DNA of 64,000 nt. Source: Liquorilactobacillus sicerae. GTDB lineage: Bacteria > Bacillota > Bacilli > Lactobacillales > Lactobacillaceae. A model generated the notes under the pieces. It saw only the letters and a list, made by a program, of their open reading frames with translations, was not told where the DNA came from and searched no databases. Below, piece after piece: positions 30,580 through 40,014 of this stretch; position 1 is the stretch's first letter, and each line of letters begins with the position of its first letter. The stretch is from assembly GCF_029916425.1 (NCBI RefSeq), contig NZ_JAHAVQ010000001.1, forward strand, positions 124,001 through 188,000, read 5' to 3'. Both the position numbers and the translations under genes were made by a program.

Positions 30580-30608
30580 ATATTAGAAAAAGGGATGGAC
30601 GTTACGCA

Positions 30609-31049
30609 ATGGAAAATCGGACAAAAATAATCAACGATTCATTAGTCAGAATCTATAATGACATTTTGTGGATCGAGGAAAAAGAACTTAAGAAAAGTCA
30701 ATTTAATGATCTATCTATTAAAGAAATGCATGCAATCAATGCAATTACGATGTACGAGCACAAAACAGTTTCACAAGTCGCTAAGGAATTACATTTGACG
30801 CCGGGAACTTTGACGGCAACCATTGATCGGTTAACTAAAAAGAATTATGTTACGCGAATTCGAAGTAATGATGATCGTCGTGTAATTCGCTTAGGTTTAA
30901 CCAAAAAAGGGCGTTTGATGTTTCGTGCGCATGCTGCTTTTCATCGAATGATGGTTCGAAATTTCTTGAAGGATCTAGATCAAGATGAAATTAAGACAAT
31001 TGAAAAGGCATTACGAAATTTAGAACTTTTCTTGCGCGAGCGTTCATAA
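30609..31049 (+). CDS. fabT: MarR-family regulator of fatty-acid synthesis, FabT
   Basis: This 146-residue winged-helix repressor has recognition region VAKELHLTPGTLTATIDRLTKK and wing RSNDDRRVIRLGLTKKG. Placement inside the fab operon with a perfect FabT box upstream identifies it as FabT, which represses fab genes when bound to long-chain acyl-ACP. The ribosome site is weak: AAAAAGGGA lies about 14 bases before ATG 30609, and no better in-frame start is near. This may keep the repressor level low. fabH follows 16 bases later. Confidence 0.92.
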   Translation: MENRTKIINDSLVRIYNDILWIEEKELKKSQFNDLSIKEMHAINAITMYEHKTVSQVAKELHLTPGTLTATIDRLTKKNYVTRIRSNDDRRVIRLGLTKKGRLMFRAHAAFHRMMVRNFLKDLDQDEIKTIEKALRNLELFLRERS

Positions 31050-31065
31050 GACAAGGAGAATTGAT

Positions 31066-32043
31066 TTGGCAGCAATCAAAATTATTACTAGCAGTCATTA
31101 TCTGCCAAAACATCAAGTATCAAATGAGGATTTGAGCCATTTGATGGATACGTCTGACGAATGGATCAAAACCCGAACTGGTATTGAGCAAAGAAGAATC
31201 AGTGAAGGAGAAAATACTTCTGATTTATGTACAGAAGTTGCGGCTGAATTGTTGAAAAAAAGTGGTTGGTCGCCAGAATCAATTGACTTGATCATTGTTG
31301 CTACAATGTCGCCAGATTATTATACACCAGCAACAGCTGCAATTGTTCAAGGCAAAATTAATGCAAAACGAGCAGTTGCTTTTGACCTTAGTGCTGCTTG
31401 TTCAGGATTCGTTTATTCATTAGTTGTTGCTCAAGGGTTTATGGGTAATATGAATTATCACCGCGTAATGATAATTGGTGGTGAAGTCTTATCTAAAGTA
31501 ATCAACTGGCATGACCGGACCTCAGCTGTTTTATTTGGCGATGGGGCCGCTGGAGTGTTGCTTGAAAATCAGCAGGCAAGCACTTCAAGCTTTTTGGGCA
31601 ATCATTTGCAAACTTTTGGTGAATTAGCGACCAGTTTGCAAGCAGGTAAAACATTGCCATTAGCAAGCTTTCCAGCTAATAGTCCCCATAGTTATGGAGC
31701 CTTTGAAATGGCGGGACGCGACGTTTATACTTTTGCAACGCATCGAGTTCCAGAATCAATTATTACAGCAACCAAAAAGAGCAATTTGCAGCTAGATCAA
31801 ATTGACTGGTTTATTGTTCATCAAGCCAATTCAAGAATTATCACTCAGATTGCCAAAAGATTGCAGCAACCATTGAAAAAGTTTCCAATGAATATTGCAG
31901 CATATGGCAACACCTCAGCTGCCAGTGTGCCAATTTTATTAGATGAACTAATTGATAAAAAGAAGATTAAACGTGGCCAAATTTTAGCACTGACTGGTTT
32001 TGGCGGTGGCTTAACGGTCGGAACACAGATTATTAAATATTAA
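31066..32043 (+). CDS. fabH: 3-oxoacyl-ACP synthase III
   Basis: This 325-residue condensing enzyme starts fatty-acid chains from acetyl-CoA and malonyl-ACP. The catalytic triad is visible: Cys112 in SAACSGF, His in FIVHQANSRI and Asn in AAYGNTSAAS. It starts at TTG behind AAGGAGA. Length is normal. It is followed by acpP. Confidence 0.97.
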   Translation: MAAIKIITSSHYLPKHQVSNEDLSHLMDTSDEWIKTRTGIEQRRISEGENTSDLCTEVAAELLKKSGWSPESIDLIIVATMSPDYYTPATAAIVQGKINAKRAVAFDLSAACSGFVYSLVVAQGFMGNMNYHRVMIIGGEVLSKVINWHDRTSAVLFGDGAAGVLLENQQASTSSFLGNHLQTFGELATSLQAGKTLPLASFPANSPHSYGAFEMAGRDVYTFATHRVPESIITATKKSNLQLDQIDWFIVHQANSRIITQIAKRLQQPLKKFPMNIAAYGNTSAASVPILLDELIDKKKIKRGQILALTGFGGGLTVGTQIIKY

Positions 32044-32064
32044 AATCACAGGAGTGGATTAATT

Positions 32065-32310
32065 ATGACAGAAGAAGAAATTTTTAACAAGGTAAAAGAA
32101 ATCGTGGCTGAACAATTAGATGTTGATCAAGACAAAATTAAATTAGAATCAGATATTAAGGATGATCTTGATGCAGATAGTTTGGATGTTTTTGAAATCA
32201 TGAATGAATTGGAAGATGATCTTGATATTAAATTGGAAGCTGATGAAAATGTTAAAACCATCAAAGATGTAGTTGAGTATGTCAAAAAACAATTAGCAGC
32301 GAAGGAATAA
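32065..32310 (+). CDS. acpP: Acyl carrier protein
   Basis: This 81-residue acidic protein carries the phosphopantetheine attachment serine Ser39 in DADSLDVFEI. It shuttles acyl chains between Fab enzymes. The sequence is strongly acidic, as usual. ATG is preceded by AGGAGTG. fabD follows after 4 bases. Confidence 0.97.
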   Translation: MTEEEIFNKVKEIVAEQLDVDQDKIKLESDIKDDLDADSLDVFEIMNELEDDLDIKLEADENVKTIKDVVEYVKKQLAAKE

Positions 32311-32314
32311 TTCT

Positions 32315-33253
32315 ATGAAAATTGGAGTTTTGTTTAGCGGACAAGGAGCTCAGTTTAGCAACATGGGGTTGGATTTCTACCAAAACAGCAAAGTTTATCA
32401 GCAGACATTAAGAAGACTGAGCGATTATTTGCAAAAAGATCTCTTGACCCTGTGCAAAAATCAGAATAACGAATTGTCACGGACGCAAAATGTTCAAACG
32501 GCGATCACGGCTTTTGGATTAGGTGTTTTTTATCAATTACAACAGGATTTACCAGCAGTTGAAACAGTAGCCATGTTGGGCCTGAGTTTGGGAGAATACA
32601 CGGCGTTAATGGCTGCAGGTGCTTTTGATGAGAAAACCGGTATTCGTTTGCTGCAAGCAAGGGCTAATTATATGCAAGCTGACTCAGAGCAAGCGGATGG
32701 TTCAATGGTTGCTGTTTTGAAAGCTGATGTACAAAAAGTTGCCGAAATTTGCCAGCAAGTAACCAGTGAGACTAATCATTTTGTTGGGATTGCTAATTAT
32801 AATACTGAGCAACAAGTTGTTGTTGGGGGCCAAAGTGAGGCAGTGCAGCAGGCCGTCAAGGCAATGAAAAATCAAGGAATCAAAAAAGTGATTCCCTTAA
32901 AAGTCAGTGGTGCTTTCCATACATTGCTTTTCAAAAATACTAGTCAGAAACTAGCAGATTATTTAACTAATGTGCCAGTTAAAGATTGGCAAACTCCAGT
33001 AATTAGCAATACGACAACTGAGAAATTTGTTCCAAATAAATTAAAAGCAACATTAGCAAAGCAAGTTATTTCTCCAACCCATTTTGTTGATTGTTTAAAA
33101 AATATGCAGAAAGATTATCAACCTGATTTACTAATCGAGGTTGGTCCGGGGAAAACATTAGCTAAATTTGCTAAACGAACTTTGCCTGATGTTCCAGTTG
33201 TTGCGATTGGCAAATGGGAAACCTATCAAAAGTTTCTAACAACACTAAAGTGA
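32315..33253 (+). CDS. fabD: Malonyl-CoA:ACP transacylase
   Basis: This 312-residue enzyme loads malonate on ACP. It begins IGVLFSGQGAQ, with nucleophile Ser91 in GLSLGEYTA. The catalytic His is in VSGAFHTLLF near residue 200, and the C-terminal EVGPGKTLAKF is typical. The start ATG has a weak site (AAGGAA overlapping the acpP stop), suggesting coupled translation. Confidence 0.95.
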   Translation: MKIGVLFSGQGAQFSNMGLDFYQNSKVYQQTLRRLSDYLQKDLLTLCKNQNNELSRTQNVQTAITAFGLGVFYQLQQDLPAVETVAMLGLSLGEYTALMAAGAFDEKTGIRLLQARANYMQADSEQADGSMVAVLKADVQKVAEICQQVTSETNHFVGIANYNTEQQVVVGGQSEAVQQAVKAMKNQGIKKVIPLKVSGAFHTLLFKNTSQKLADYLTNVPVKDWQTPVISNTTTEKFVPNKLKATLAKQVISPTHFVDCLKNMQKDYQPDLLIEVGPGKTLAKFAKRTLPDVPVVAIGKWETYQKFLTTLK

Positions 33254-33261
33254 GGCAAAAA

Positions 33262-33993
33262 ATGGATTTAACAGGTAAAACAGTTTTTATAACTGGTAGT
33301 TCGCGGGGGATTGGTGCTCAGATTGCCTTAGCTTTTGCTCGACATGGCAGTGACATCATTTTAAATGCGCGTCATGAAATATCTGAGGATTTGACTGAAC
33401 AAATAAAAAAGACCGGTGTTAAATGTCAAATAATCTTAGGAGATATTGCCAAATCAGCTGATGTAGCACGAATCTTGACGGAAATCTATCAGTCAAATCA
33501 GCAACTTGATATTTTAGTTAATAATGCAGGTATTACTAAAGACAAGTTAATCATTGGTATGTCAACCGATGATTTTGAACAGGTTCTTAAGACCAACTTG
33601 ATTGGAGCGTTTGATTTAACACGCCAAGTTTTAAAAAAAATGTATCGGCAAAGAAGTGGTGTCATCATTAATTTAGCCAGTGTGGTTGGATTGCATGGCA
33701 ATCTGGGACAGGCAAACTACGCTGCTAGCAAAGCCGGATTGATTGGGCTAACTAAGACAATTGCCAAAGAGGGCGCTTTACGAAATATTCGTTGTAATGC
33801 GCTTGCTCCAGGTATGATCAAAAGTAGTATGACTGAAGTTTTAAGTGAGAAGGTTCAGCAAAAAATGCTGGAAGAAATTCCCTTAGGACGTTTTGGTCAA
33901 CCTGCTGAGGTTGCTGATGCAGCAGTCTTTTTAGCGGAAAATGATTATATTACTGGGGAAGTTTTAACAATTGATGGCGGTATGACGATTTAG
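33262..33993 (+). CDS. fabG: 3-oxoacyl-ACP reductase
   Basis: This 243-residue SDR reduces beta-ketoacyl-ACP with NADPH. It has the cofactor loop GSSRGIGAQ, NNAGITKD, catalytic Tyr-x3-Lys in YAASKAGLIG, and the C-terminal YITGEVLTIDGGM. The start used is ATG 33262 with GTGAGG before it; the frame is open 48 bases upstream, inside fabD. Its place in the fab operon distinguishes it from ymfI. Confidence 0.96.
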   Translation: MDLTGKTVFITGSSRGIGAQIALAFARHGSDIILNARHEISEDLTEQIKKTGVKCQIILGDIAKSADVARILTEIYQSNQQLDILVNNAGITKDKLIIGMSTDDFEQVLKTNLIGAFDLTRQVLKKMYRQRSGVIINLASVVGLHGNLGQANYAASKAGLIGLTKTIAKEGALRNIRCNALAPGMIKSSMTEVLSEKVQQKMLEEIPLGRFGQPAEVADAAVFLAENDYITGEVLTIDGGMTI

Positions 33994-34003
33994 GAGGTTT
34001 TTT

Positions 34004-35248
34004 ATGAGTAGAGTAGTAATCACCGGAATGGGTGCTGTTACACCACTAGGGAATACTGCAGATGAATTTTTAAATGGAATTTTTTCTGGTAAACTTGGAA
34101 TTGATCTAATAACCAAGTTTGATGCTAAAGAAACCGGAATTACAGTCGCAGCGGAAGTTAAAAATTTTGATTCGCAAAAACGTGTTGGTAAAAAAGCTGC
34201 CAGAAGAATGGACTTATTTTCTCAATATGCAGTTGACAGCGCAGTTGCAGCTGTTGATCAAGCAGGAATAAATGAAGCTAACACTGATGCTTATGATTTT
34301 GGCGTAATTTATGGTTCTGGAATTGGTGGTTTGACAACTATCCAAAATCAGGTCATTAAAATGTACACCAAAGGTCCGCAACGTGTTTCACCCCTATTTG
34401 TGCCGACTTCGATTGTTAATATGGCAGCTGGAAATTTAGCTTTGCGTTTTAAGGCTAAAAACATTTGTACAGCAATTGTGACGGCTTGCTCTTCAGCAAC
34501 TAATGCAATTGGCGAGGCCTATCGACAGATTAAAGAGGGTCGTGCGCAAGTGATGCTGACTGGTGGTGCTGAAGCGTCCGTCAACGAAATCGGAATTGCC
34601 GGTTTTGCAGCTTTAACGGCTCTTTCAAAAGCTACTAACCCAACCAAGGCTTCGCTGCCATTTGATCAAAATCGGAATGGTTTTGTAATGGGTGAAGGTG
34701 CTGCAACATTAGTTTTAGAAAGTTTAGAACACGCAAAAAAGCGGGGAGCCCAAGTCTTAGCCGAAGTTGTTGGGTATGGCAGTACATGTGATGCTTACCA
34801 TATCACTGCTCCAGATCCAACAGGTGAAGGTGCTGCTCGGGCTATGGAGCAAGCAATCACCGAAGCTGGCATTAAACCAGCAGAGGTTGGTTATATCAAT
34901 GCTCATGGCACAGCAACTCAGGCAAATGATGTTGGTGAAGCTAAAGCAATTAATCGGGTATTTGGCAATGATAGTCAAGTAAAAGTCAGCAGCACTAAAA
35001 GCATGACCGGCCATTTGCTGGGCGCAGCTGGAGCAATTGAAGCGGTAGCAACTGTTGGGGCTTTGCAACGTGGTCAGTTGCCACCCAATGTTGGTCTAAC
35101 TCAGCAGGATCCTGCTTGCCAGGTGAATTTGGTTAATCCGCAACAAAGCGAACCGGCCACTGAATTGCGTTATGCAATCAGTAATTCGTTAGGCTTTGGT
35201 GGACATAATGCCGTCTTAGCATTTAAAAAATGGAGTGAAGAGTTTTGA
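34004..35248 (+). CDS. fabF: 3-oxoacyl-ACP synthase II
   Basis: This 414-residue elongation condensing enzyme starts behind TAGGAGG. Catalytic Cys162 is in TACSSATNAIG, with His in NAHGTATQAND and His in STKSMTGHLLGAAG. As the only KAS I/II seen, it probably serves both saturated and unsaturated elongation. It overlaps accB by 4 bases (TTGA). Confidence 0.97.
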   Translation: MSRVVITGMGAVTPLGNTADEFLNGIFSGKLGIDLITKFDAKETGITVAAEVKNFDSQKRVGKKAARRMDLFSQYAVDSAVAAVDQAGINEANTDAYDFGVIYGSGIGGLTTIQNQVIKMYTKGPQRVSPLFVPTSIVNMAAGNLALRFKAKNICTAIVTACSSATNAIGEAYRQIKEGRAQVMLTGGAEASVNEIGIAGFAALTALSKATNPTKASLPFDQNRNGFVMGEGAATLVLESLEHAKKRGAQVLAEVVGYGSTCDAYHITAPDPTGEGAARAMEQAITEAGIKPAEVGYINAHGTATQANDVGEAKAINRVFGNDSQVKVSSTKSMTGHLLGAAGAIEAVATVGALQRGQLPPNVGLTQQDPACQVNLVNPQQSEPATELRYAISNSLGFGGHNAVLAFKKWSEEF

Positions 35249-35700
35249 ATTTAAAAGAAATTCAAAGGCTGATCAGTGATTTTAATCAATCGCCTTGTCG
35301 TGAATTGGAAATCAAAACCAAAGATTTTCAGCTGCATCTTAGCAAAAATGAATTATCAACAAAATTATTAAAACAATTATTGCGGCCAACACCGCCAGCG
35401 AATCCATCTACAGCAGATAAATTAGTAACTGCAAAGACACCAGCTGTTAAAAAAACAGCTAAGGCCTTCATCAAAGCACCGCAGGTTGGTAGCGTTTATT
35501 TACAGCCTGCTCCAACGAAACCAGCCTATGTAAAAGCTGGTGATCTGGTGCATCAAGGCGATGTAGTTTGCGTAATTGAAGCAATGAAGGTTATGACAGA
35601 GATCAAAAGTGAACGCGAAGGAAAAATTAAGCAAGTTTTAGTCAAAAATGAGGAACTTGTTGAATATGGGCAACCTTTATTTGAAATCGAGGAGTTATAA
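35245..35700 (+). CDS. accB: Biotin carboxyl carrier protein of acetyl-CoA carboxylase
   Basis: This 151-residue protein has an N-terminal AccB segment, a Pro/Ala/Lys-rich linker (about residues 48-75) and a C-terminal biotinyl domain. The modified Lys115 is in IEAMKVM. Start TTG overlaps the fabF stop. It carries CO2 between AccC and AccAD. Confidence 0.96.
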   Translation: MNLKEIQRLISDFNQSPCRELEIKTKDFQLHLSKNELSTKLLKQLLRPTPPANPSTADKLVTAKTPAVKKTAKAFIKAPQVGSVYLQPAPTKPAYVKAGDLVHQGDVVCVIEAMKVMTEIKSEREGKIKQVLVKNEELVEYGQPLFEIEEL

Positions 35701-35701
35701 A

Positions 35702-36127
35702 ATGGAACTTGATATTACTCAAATTCAAGCAATCATTCCTCATCGTTATCCAATGCTCTTAATTGATAAGATTATTTCATTAGAACCAGGAGCAAAGGCG
35801 GTTGGCATTCGGAATGTCACGGCCCATGAGGAAATTTTTATGGGGCATTTCCCGGGAAATCCAGTCATGCCGGGAGTCTTGATTATTGAGGCGTTAGCGC
35901 AAACTGGGGCGGTTGCACTGTTGTCAATGCCCGAGTTTAAACATAAAACGGCTTATTTTGGTGGAATTAAGAACGCTAAATTTCGTCAAGTAGTTCGTCC
36001 CGGGGATACGATGAAGTTAGAAGTTGTTTTGGAAAAGATTAGAAATAATGTCGGTTTAGGCAAAGCTGTCGCAACGGTTGATGGTAAAAAGGCGTGTTCT
36101 GCTGAATTAACATTTATGATTGGTTGA
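35702..36127 (+). CDS. fabZ: 3-hydroxyacyl-ACP dehydratase, second FabZ paralogue
   Basis: This 141-residue enzyme starts at ATG 35702, six bases after GAGGAG; the frame is open upstream inside accB. It keeps the canonical [11 protein letters not shown] with His14, unlike the first copy, plus catalytic His49 ([11 protein letters not shown]) and Glu63. Its position between accB and accC is the usual one in lactobacilli. It is probably the main dehydratase of the elongation cycle. Confidence 0.95.
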   Translation: MELDITQIQAIIPHRYPMLLIDKIISLEPGAKAVGIRNVTAHEEIFMGHFPGNPVMPGVLIIEALAQTGAVALLSMPEFKHKTAYFGGIKNAKFRQVVRPGDTMKLEVVLEKIRNNVGLGKAVATVDGKKACSAELTFMIG

Positions 36128-36138
36128 GGAGTGATCTA

Positions 36139-37506
36139 ATGTTCAAAAAAGTCCTAGTTGCCAATCGTGGTGAAATTGCAGTGCGGATTATCCGCTCATT
36201 AAAAGAATTGGGCATTAAGTCAGTGGCAATTTATTCTGAAGCTGATCGTGAAAGTCTGCATGTTCAATTAGCAGATGAAGCAGTTTGCGTTGGTCCTAAT
36301 CGTGCACAGGATTCTTATTTGAATATGCAAAATATTTTAAGTGCAGCAGTTGGGACCGGTGCTGAGGCAATTCATCCAGGATACGGTTTTTTATCTGAGA
36401 ATAGTCGCTTTGTTGAGATGTGCGAGGATTGTGGGATCAAATTTATTGGTCCAAAATCAAAAACCATTGATCTAATGGGAAATAAAGCTCATGCTCGTCA
36501 GCAAATGCAAGCTAGTGGGGTTCCAGTGATCCCTGGTAGCGAAGGCTTCGTGACTGATGCAATCATGGCGCGACAAATTGCTGACAAAGTTGGCTATCCG
36601 ATTTTGCTTAAAGCAGCAGCTGGCGGCGGTGGCAAAGGCATTCGCCGCGTTAACGATCGGCAAGAAATTGAAAAGGCCTTTAATGAAGCACGACAAGAAG
36701 CTCAAAACGCTTTTGGCGACGGACGAATGTATTTGGAAAAAATCATGGAAAATGTCAAACATATCGAAGTTCAGATCTTGCGTGATCAAAGTGGCCAGGC
36801 AATTTATTTTCCTGAACGTGATTGTTCATTGCAACGTGGCAAACAAAAAGTGATTGAGGAGAGTCCTTGTGAATTCATTACTCTCCAGCAACGAAAATAT
36901 TTAGGAAAAATTGCTTTAAAAGCGGCGGCGGCGATTGATTATGTTAATACTGGTACCTTAGAGTTCTTGATGGATCAACAGCATCATTTTTACTTTATGG
37001 AAATGAACACACGCATTCAAGTCGAGCATACGGTCTCTGAAATGGTTACCGGGATCGATATTGTTAAAGAGCAAGTAAAAATTGCGGCTGGCGAACCTTT
37101 AGATTGTCAACAAACAGATGTCGTTTGTCACGGGCATGCGATTGAATGTCGGATTAATGCTGAAAATCCGCAACAAAATTTTTTGCCGGCAGTTGGTACG
37201 GTTAATTATTTGTATTTTCCAGTTGGCAATTTAGGTATGCGGATTGATTCGGCTTTGTATGCCGGAATCAAGATCTCGCCGTATTATGATTCAATGATTG
37301 CTAAAGTAATTGCCTTAGGTGAGAATCGAACTTCAGCGGTGAGAAAAATCAAACGGTTGCTTGGAGAAATGATCATTAATGGGGTTCAAACTAATCAGGA
37401 TTTTCAACAAGCTTTGATAAATGATCCAGGTTTTATTAGTGGTAAATTTACGACTGAGTATTTGGAAAAAATTTTTTTGCCAAAGTGGAAAAAGGAGGAA
37501 GCTTAA
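36139..37506 (+). CDS. accC: Biotin carboxylase subunit of acetyl-CoA carboxylase
   Basis: This 455-residue ATP-grasp enzyme carboxylates biotin on AccB. It begins FKKVLVANRGEIAVRIIRS and shows AIHPGYGFLSEN, the glycine-rich AAAGGGGKGIR, KHIEVQILRD and EMNTRIQVEHTVSE. ATG 36139 is chosen behind TGAGGAGTGA; the frame opens five codons earlier at TTG. It is followed directly by accD. Confidence 0.97.
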   Translation: MFKKVLVANRGEIAVRIIRSLKELGIKSVAIYSEADRESLHVQLADEAVCVGPNRAQDSYLNMQNILSAAVGTGAEAIHPGYGFLSENSRFVEMCEDCGIKFIGPKSKTIDLMGNKAHARQQMQASGVPVIPGSEGFVTDAIMARQIADKVGYPILLKAAAGGGGKGIRRVNDRQEIEKAFNEARQEAQNAFGDGRMYLEKIMENVKHIEVQILRDQSGQAIYFPERDCSLQRGKQKVIEESPCEFITLQQRKYLGKIALKAAAAIDYVNTGTLEFLMDQQHHFYFMEMNTRIQVEHTVSEMVTGIDIVKEQVKIAAGEPLDCQQTDVVCHGHAIECRINAENPQQNFLPAVGTVNYLYFPVGNLGMRIDSALYAGIKISPYYDSMIAKVIALGENRTSAVRKIKRLLGEMIINGVQTNQDFQQALINDPGFISGKFTTEYLEKIFLPKWKKEEA

Positions 37507-38355
37507 ATGCAGCTGTTTAATGAGCTGAAAAATTTAAGTGCCAAACATATAAAGGTCAATAAACAAGCCAGTCAAAAAGTACCTTCGGGAATCTGGATTG
37601 CTTGTCCCAAATGTCATCAGTCATTTTATCATAAGGACTTGGGTCAATATAAGGTTTGCCCCAATTGCCAATATGGTTTTCGAATTACGGCTCGACAACG
37701 CTTAAATTGGTTAGTTGATAACTTTGAAGAAATTGATGCTGATTTGCTGACTGATGATCCACTGAGTTTTCCTGATTATCAAAAGAAGTTAATAAAATCG
37801 CAACAGTTAACTAAGCTCAATGATTCTGTTTTGACCGGCTTTGCCAAGATTCAAAATGAAAAATTTGCTTTAGGCATTATGGATCCATTCTTTATTATGG
37901 GTTCGATGGGCACGACCACTGGTGAAAAATTGACCCGACTATTTGAAAAAGCTACTCAAAAACAACTGCCGGTAGTCTTATTTACGGCTTCTGGTGGGGC
38001 TCGAATGCAAGAAGGAATTTTTTCATTGATGCAAATGGCAAAAATATCAGCGGCGGTTAAACAGCATAGTGATGCGGGGCTCTTATACATTGTTATCTTG
38101 ACTGATCCGACAACGGGTGGAGTGACTGCTAGTTTTGCGATGCAGGCCGATATTACTTTGGCGGAACCACGCTCTTTGATCGGTTTTGCGGGAAAACGTG
38201 TGATCGAACAGACGACCGGACAAAAGATACCCAATGATTTACAGGATGCTGAAGCAGTTTTGAAGCATGGCTTTATTGATCAAATCGTTTTGCGCGCTGA
38301 ATTAAAGAATAAACTGAGATGGCTGCTCGAATTTCATCAAAGGAGGGACAGCTAA
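37507..38355 (+). CDS. accD: Acetyl-CoA carboxylase carboxyltransferase subunit beta
   Basis: This 282-residue subunit has an N-terminal zinc finger (CPKCHQSFYHKDLGQYKVCPNC-type, about residues 33-56). The crotonase-like carboxyltransferase core follows, with FTASGGARMQEG and DPTTGGVTASFA. It pairs with AccA, whose start codon overlaps its stop by one base. The site AAAAAGGAGG lies just before it. Confidence 0.96.
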   Translation: MQLFNELKNLSAKHIKVNKQASQKVPSGIWIACPKCHQSFYHKDLGQYKVCPNCQYGFRITARQRLNWLVDNFEEIDADLLTDDPLSFPDYQKKLIKSQQLTKLNDSVLTGFAKIQNEKFALGIMDPFFIMGSMGTTTGEKLTRLFEKATQKQLPVVLFTASGGARMQEGIFSLMQMAKISAAVKQHSDAGLLYIVILTDPTTGGVTASFAMQADITLAEPRSLIGFAGKRVIEQTTGQKIPNDLQDAEAVLKHGFIDQIVLRAELKNKLRWLLEFHQRRDS

Positions 38356-39143
38356 TGGCAGGTTTATTGGATCATAAAAGAACTGCCGCGGAAATCGTTA
38401 AATTAGCGCGGTCTGATGATAAAGTATCTGCTAAATTTTTACTAACAGAAACCTTTCAAGATTTTACCGAGTTTCATGGTGATCGGGTTTATGGTGATGA
38501 CCCAGCAATTATTGGTGGACTAGCTTATTTGAATCAGCAGCCGGTAACGGTGATTTCAACTAATAAAGGTCAGACGACCGAAGAAAAACTAGCGGCTCAT
38601 TTTGGTTGCCCAGAACCTGCTGGCTATCGCAAAGCATTGCGTTTAGCCCAACAAGCAGCCAAATTTAAACGGCCGGTTATTTTTTTGGTTAACACGGCTG
38701 GGGCCTATCCTGGCCGTTCAGCTGAAGAAAATGGTCAAGGAGAAGCAATTGCTAAAGATCTATACGAATTTAGCAAATTACCAATCCCAATTGTGTCAAT
38801 TATCTATGGCGAAGGCGGCAGTGGTGGGGCTTTGGCCTTAGCGTGTGGCGATCGGGTTTGGATGCTGGAAAATAGCACTTATTCAGTTTTATCGCCGGAA
38901 GGTTTTGCAGCTATTTTATGGAAAGATAGTTCAAAGGCTGATCAAGCAGCTGAGATCCTGCAGTTGACACCTGAAAAGTTACTACGGCAACAGATAATTG
39001 AAGGAGTTATTCCTGAAAGTCATTCTAAATATCGTTTAGTTAAAGCAATCAAAAAAGTTTTGCTACAGGAAATAGAACAGTTGCAGCGATTGACGGTTGA
39101 TGAATTGTTAGAAAAAAGAAGAATGCGTTATCGTAAGTTTTAA
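38355..39143 (+). CDS. accA: Acetyl-CoA carboxylase carboxyltransferase subunit alpha
   Basis: This 262-residue subunit starts at ATG 38355 in the overlap TAATG, behind AAAGGAGGG; the frame is open 36 bases upstream inside accD. Conserved segments are FTEFHGDRVYGDD, NTAGAYPG and YGEGGSGGALA. It completes the AccBCDA set. It is shorter than the E. coli subunit (about 319 aa), as is usual in lactobacilli. Confidence 0.95.
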   Translation: MAGLLDHKRTAAEIVKLARSDDKVSAKFLLTETFQDFTEFHGDRVYGDDPAIIGGLAYLNQQPVTVISTNKGQTTEEKLAAHFGCPEPAGYRKALRLAQQAAKFKRPVIFLVNTAGAYPGRSAEENGQGEAIAKDLYEFSKLPIPIVSIIYGEGGSGGALALACGDRVWMLENSTYSVLSPEGFAAILWKDSSKADQAAEILQLTPEKLLRQQIIEGVIPESHSKYRLVKAIKKVLLQEIEQLQRLTVDELLEKRRMRYRKF

Positions 39144-39162
39144 AGCAAATGGAGGAATATCA

Positions 39163-39921
39163 ATGGGGGATTTATTAGCAGGTAAAAAGATTTTAGTTAT
39201 GGGAGTTGCCAATAAGCGTAGTATTGCTTGGGGATGTGCGCAAGCACTTGAAGCAAATGGTGCAACCGTCATCTATACTTATCAAAATCCCAGAATGAAA
39301 AAGAGCATTAGTAAACTTGTCAGTGATGAGCAAAGGTTGATCGAATGCGATGTTACCAGTGATCAGTCATTGCAACAAGCCTTTACGACTGTTCAGGCAA
39401 GATATGATAAAATTGATGGCTTGATTCATGCAATTGCTTTTGCCAATAAAGATGAACTAGCCGGTGATATCATGAACACCTCTCGTGAAGGCTATGCTTT
39501 GGCTCAGAATATCTCGTCGTATTCATTATTAGCAGTTGCCAAGTATGCACAACCCTTGTTAAATAATCCCGCAAGCATTGTCACTTTAACTTATTTTGGT
39601 TCTGAACGGGCAATTCCAAATTATAATGTTATGGGAGTTGCCAAGGCAGCTTTGGAAGCCAATGTCCGCTATTTGGCCCGAGATATGGCTAAATTTGGAG
39701 TAAGAGTCAATGCAATTTCTGCTGGTGCAGTCAAAACATTAGCTGTTACTGGAGTCAAGGATCATGGTCAACTACTGAAAATGTCAGAAGAAAGAACGGC
39801 TGATGGAAAATCGGTGACGATCCGAGAAATTGGTAATGCTGCGGCCTTTTTAATGAGTGATCTGGCAACTGGTTTAGTAGGTGACATAGTTTATGTCGAC
39901 AAGGGCGTTCATTTGATTTAG
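39163..39921 (+). CDS. fabI: Enoyl-ACP reductase (NADH), FabI type
   Basis: This 252-residue SDR-like reductase performs the last step of each elongation cycle. It has VANKRSIAWGCAQALEANGA at the N-terminus and the catalytic Tyr-x6-Tyr-x6-Lys region in YFGSERAIPNYNVMGVAK. It ends the operon. No FabK gene is in the window, so this is the enoyl reductase of the cluster. FabI is the known target of triclosan. Confidence 0.96.
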   Translation: MGDLLAGKKILVMGVANKRSIAWGCAQALEANGATVIYTYQNPRMKKSISKLVSDEQRLIECDVTSDQSLQQAFTTVQARYDKIDGLIHAIAFANKDELAGDIMNTSREGYALAQNISSYSLLAVAKYAQPLLNNPASIVTLTYFGSERAIPNYNVMGVAKAALEANVRYLARDMAKFGVRVNAISAGAVKTLAVTGVKDHGQLLKMSEERTADGKSVTIREIGNAAAFLMSDLATGLVGDIVYVDKGVHLI

Positions 39922-40014
39922 CGAATTGTGTTGCAAAAACTTGTTAATTTTTGCTAAGACAAGTAAACTTGAGTCAGAAGTAAAGATAACAAATTGAAAG
40001 TGGTGCAACTAAAG

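Noticed and set aside
34757-35068. Minus-strand open frame inside fabF
   Set aside because: Antisense shadow of a conserved gene, with Cys/Ser-rich random composition.
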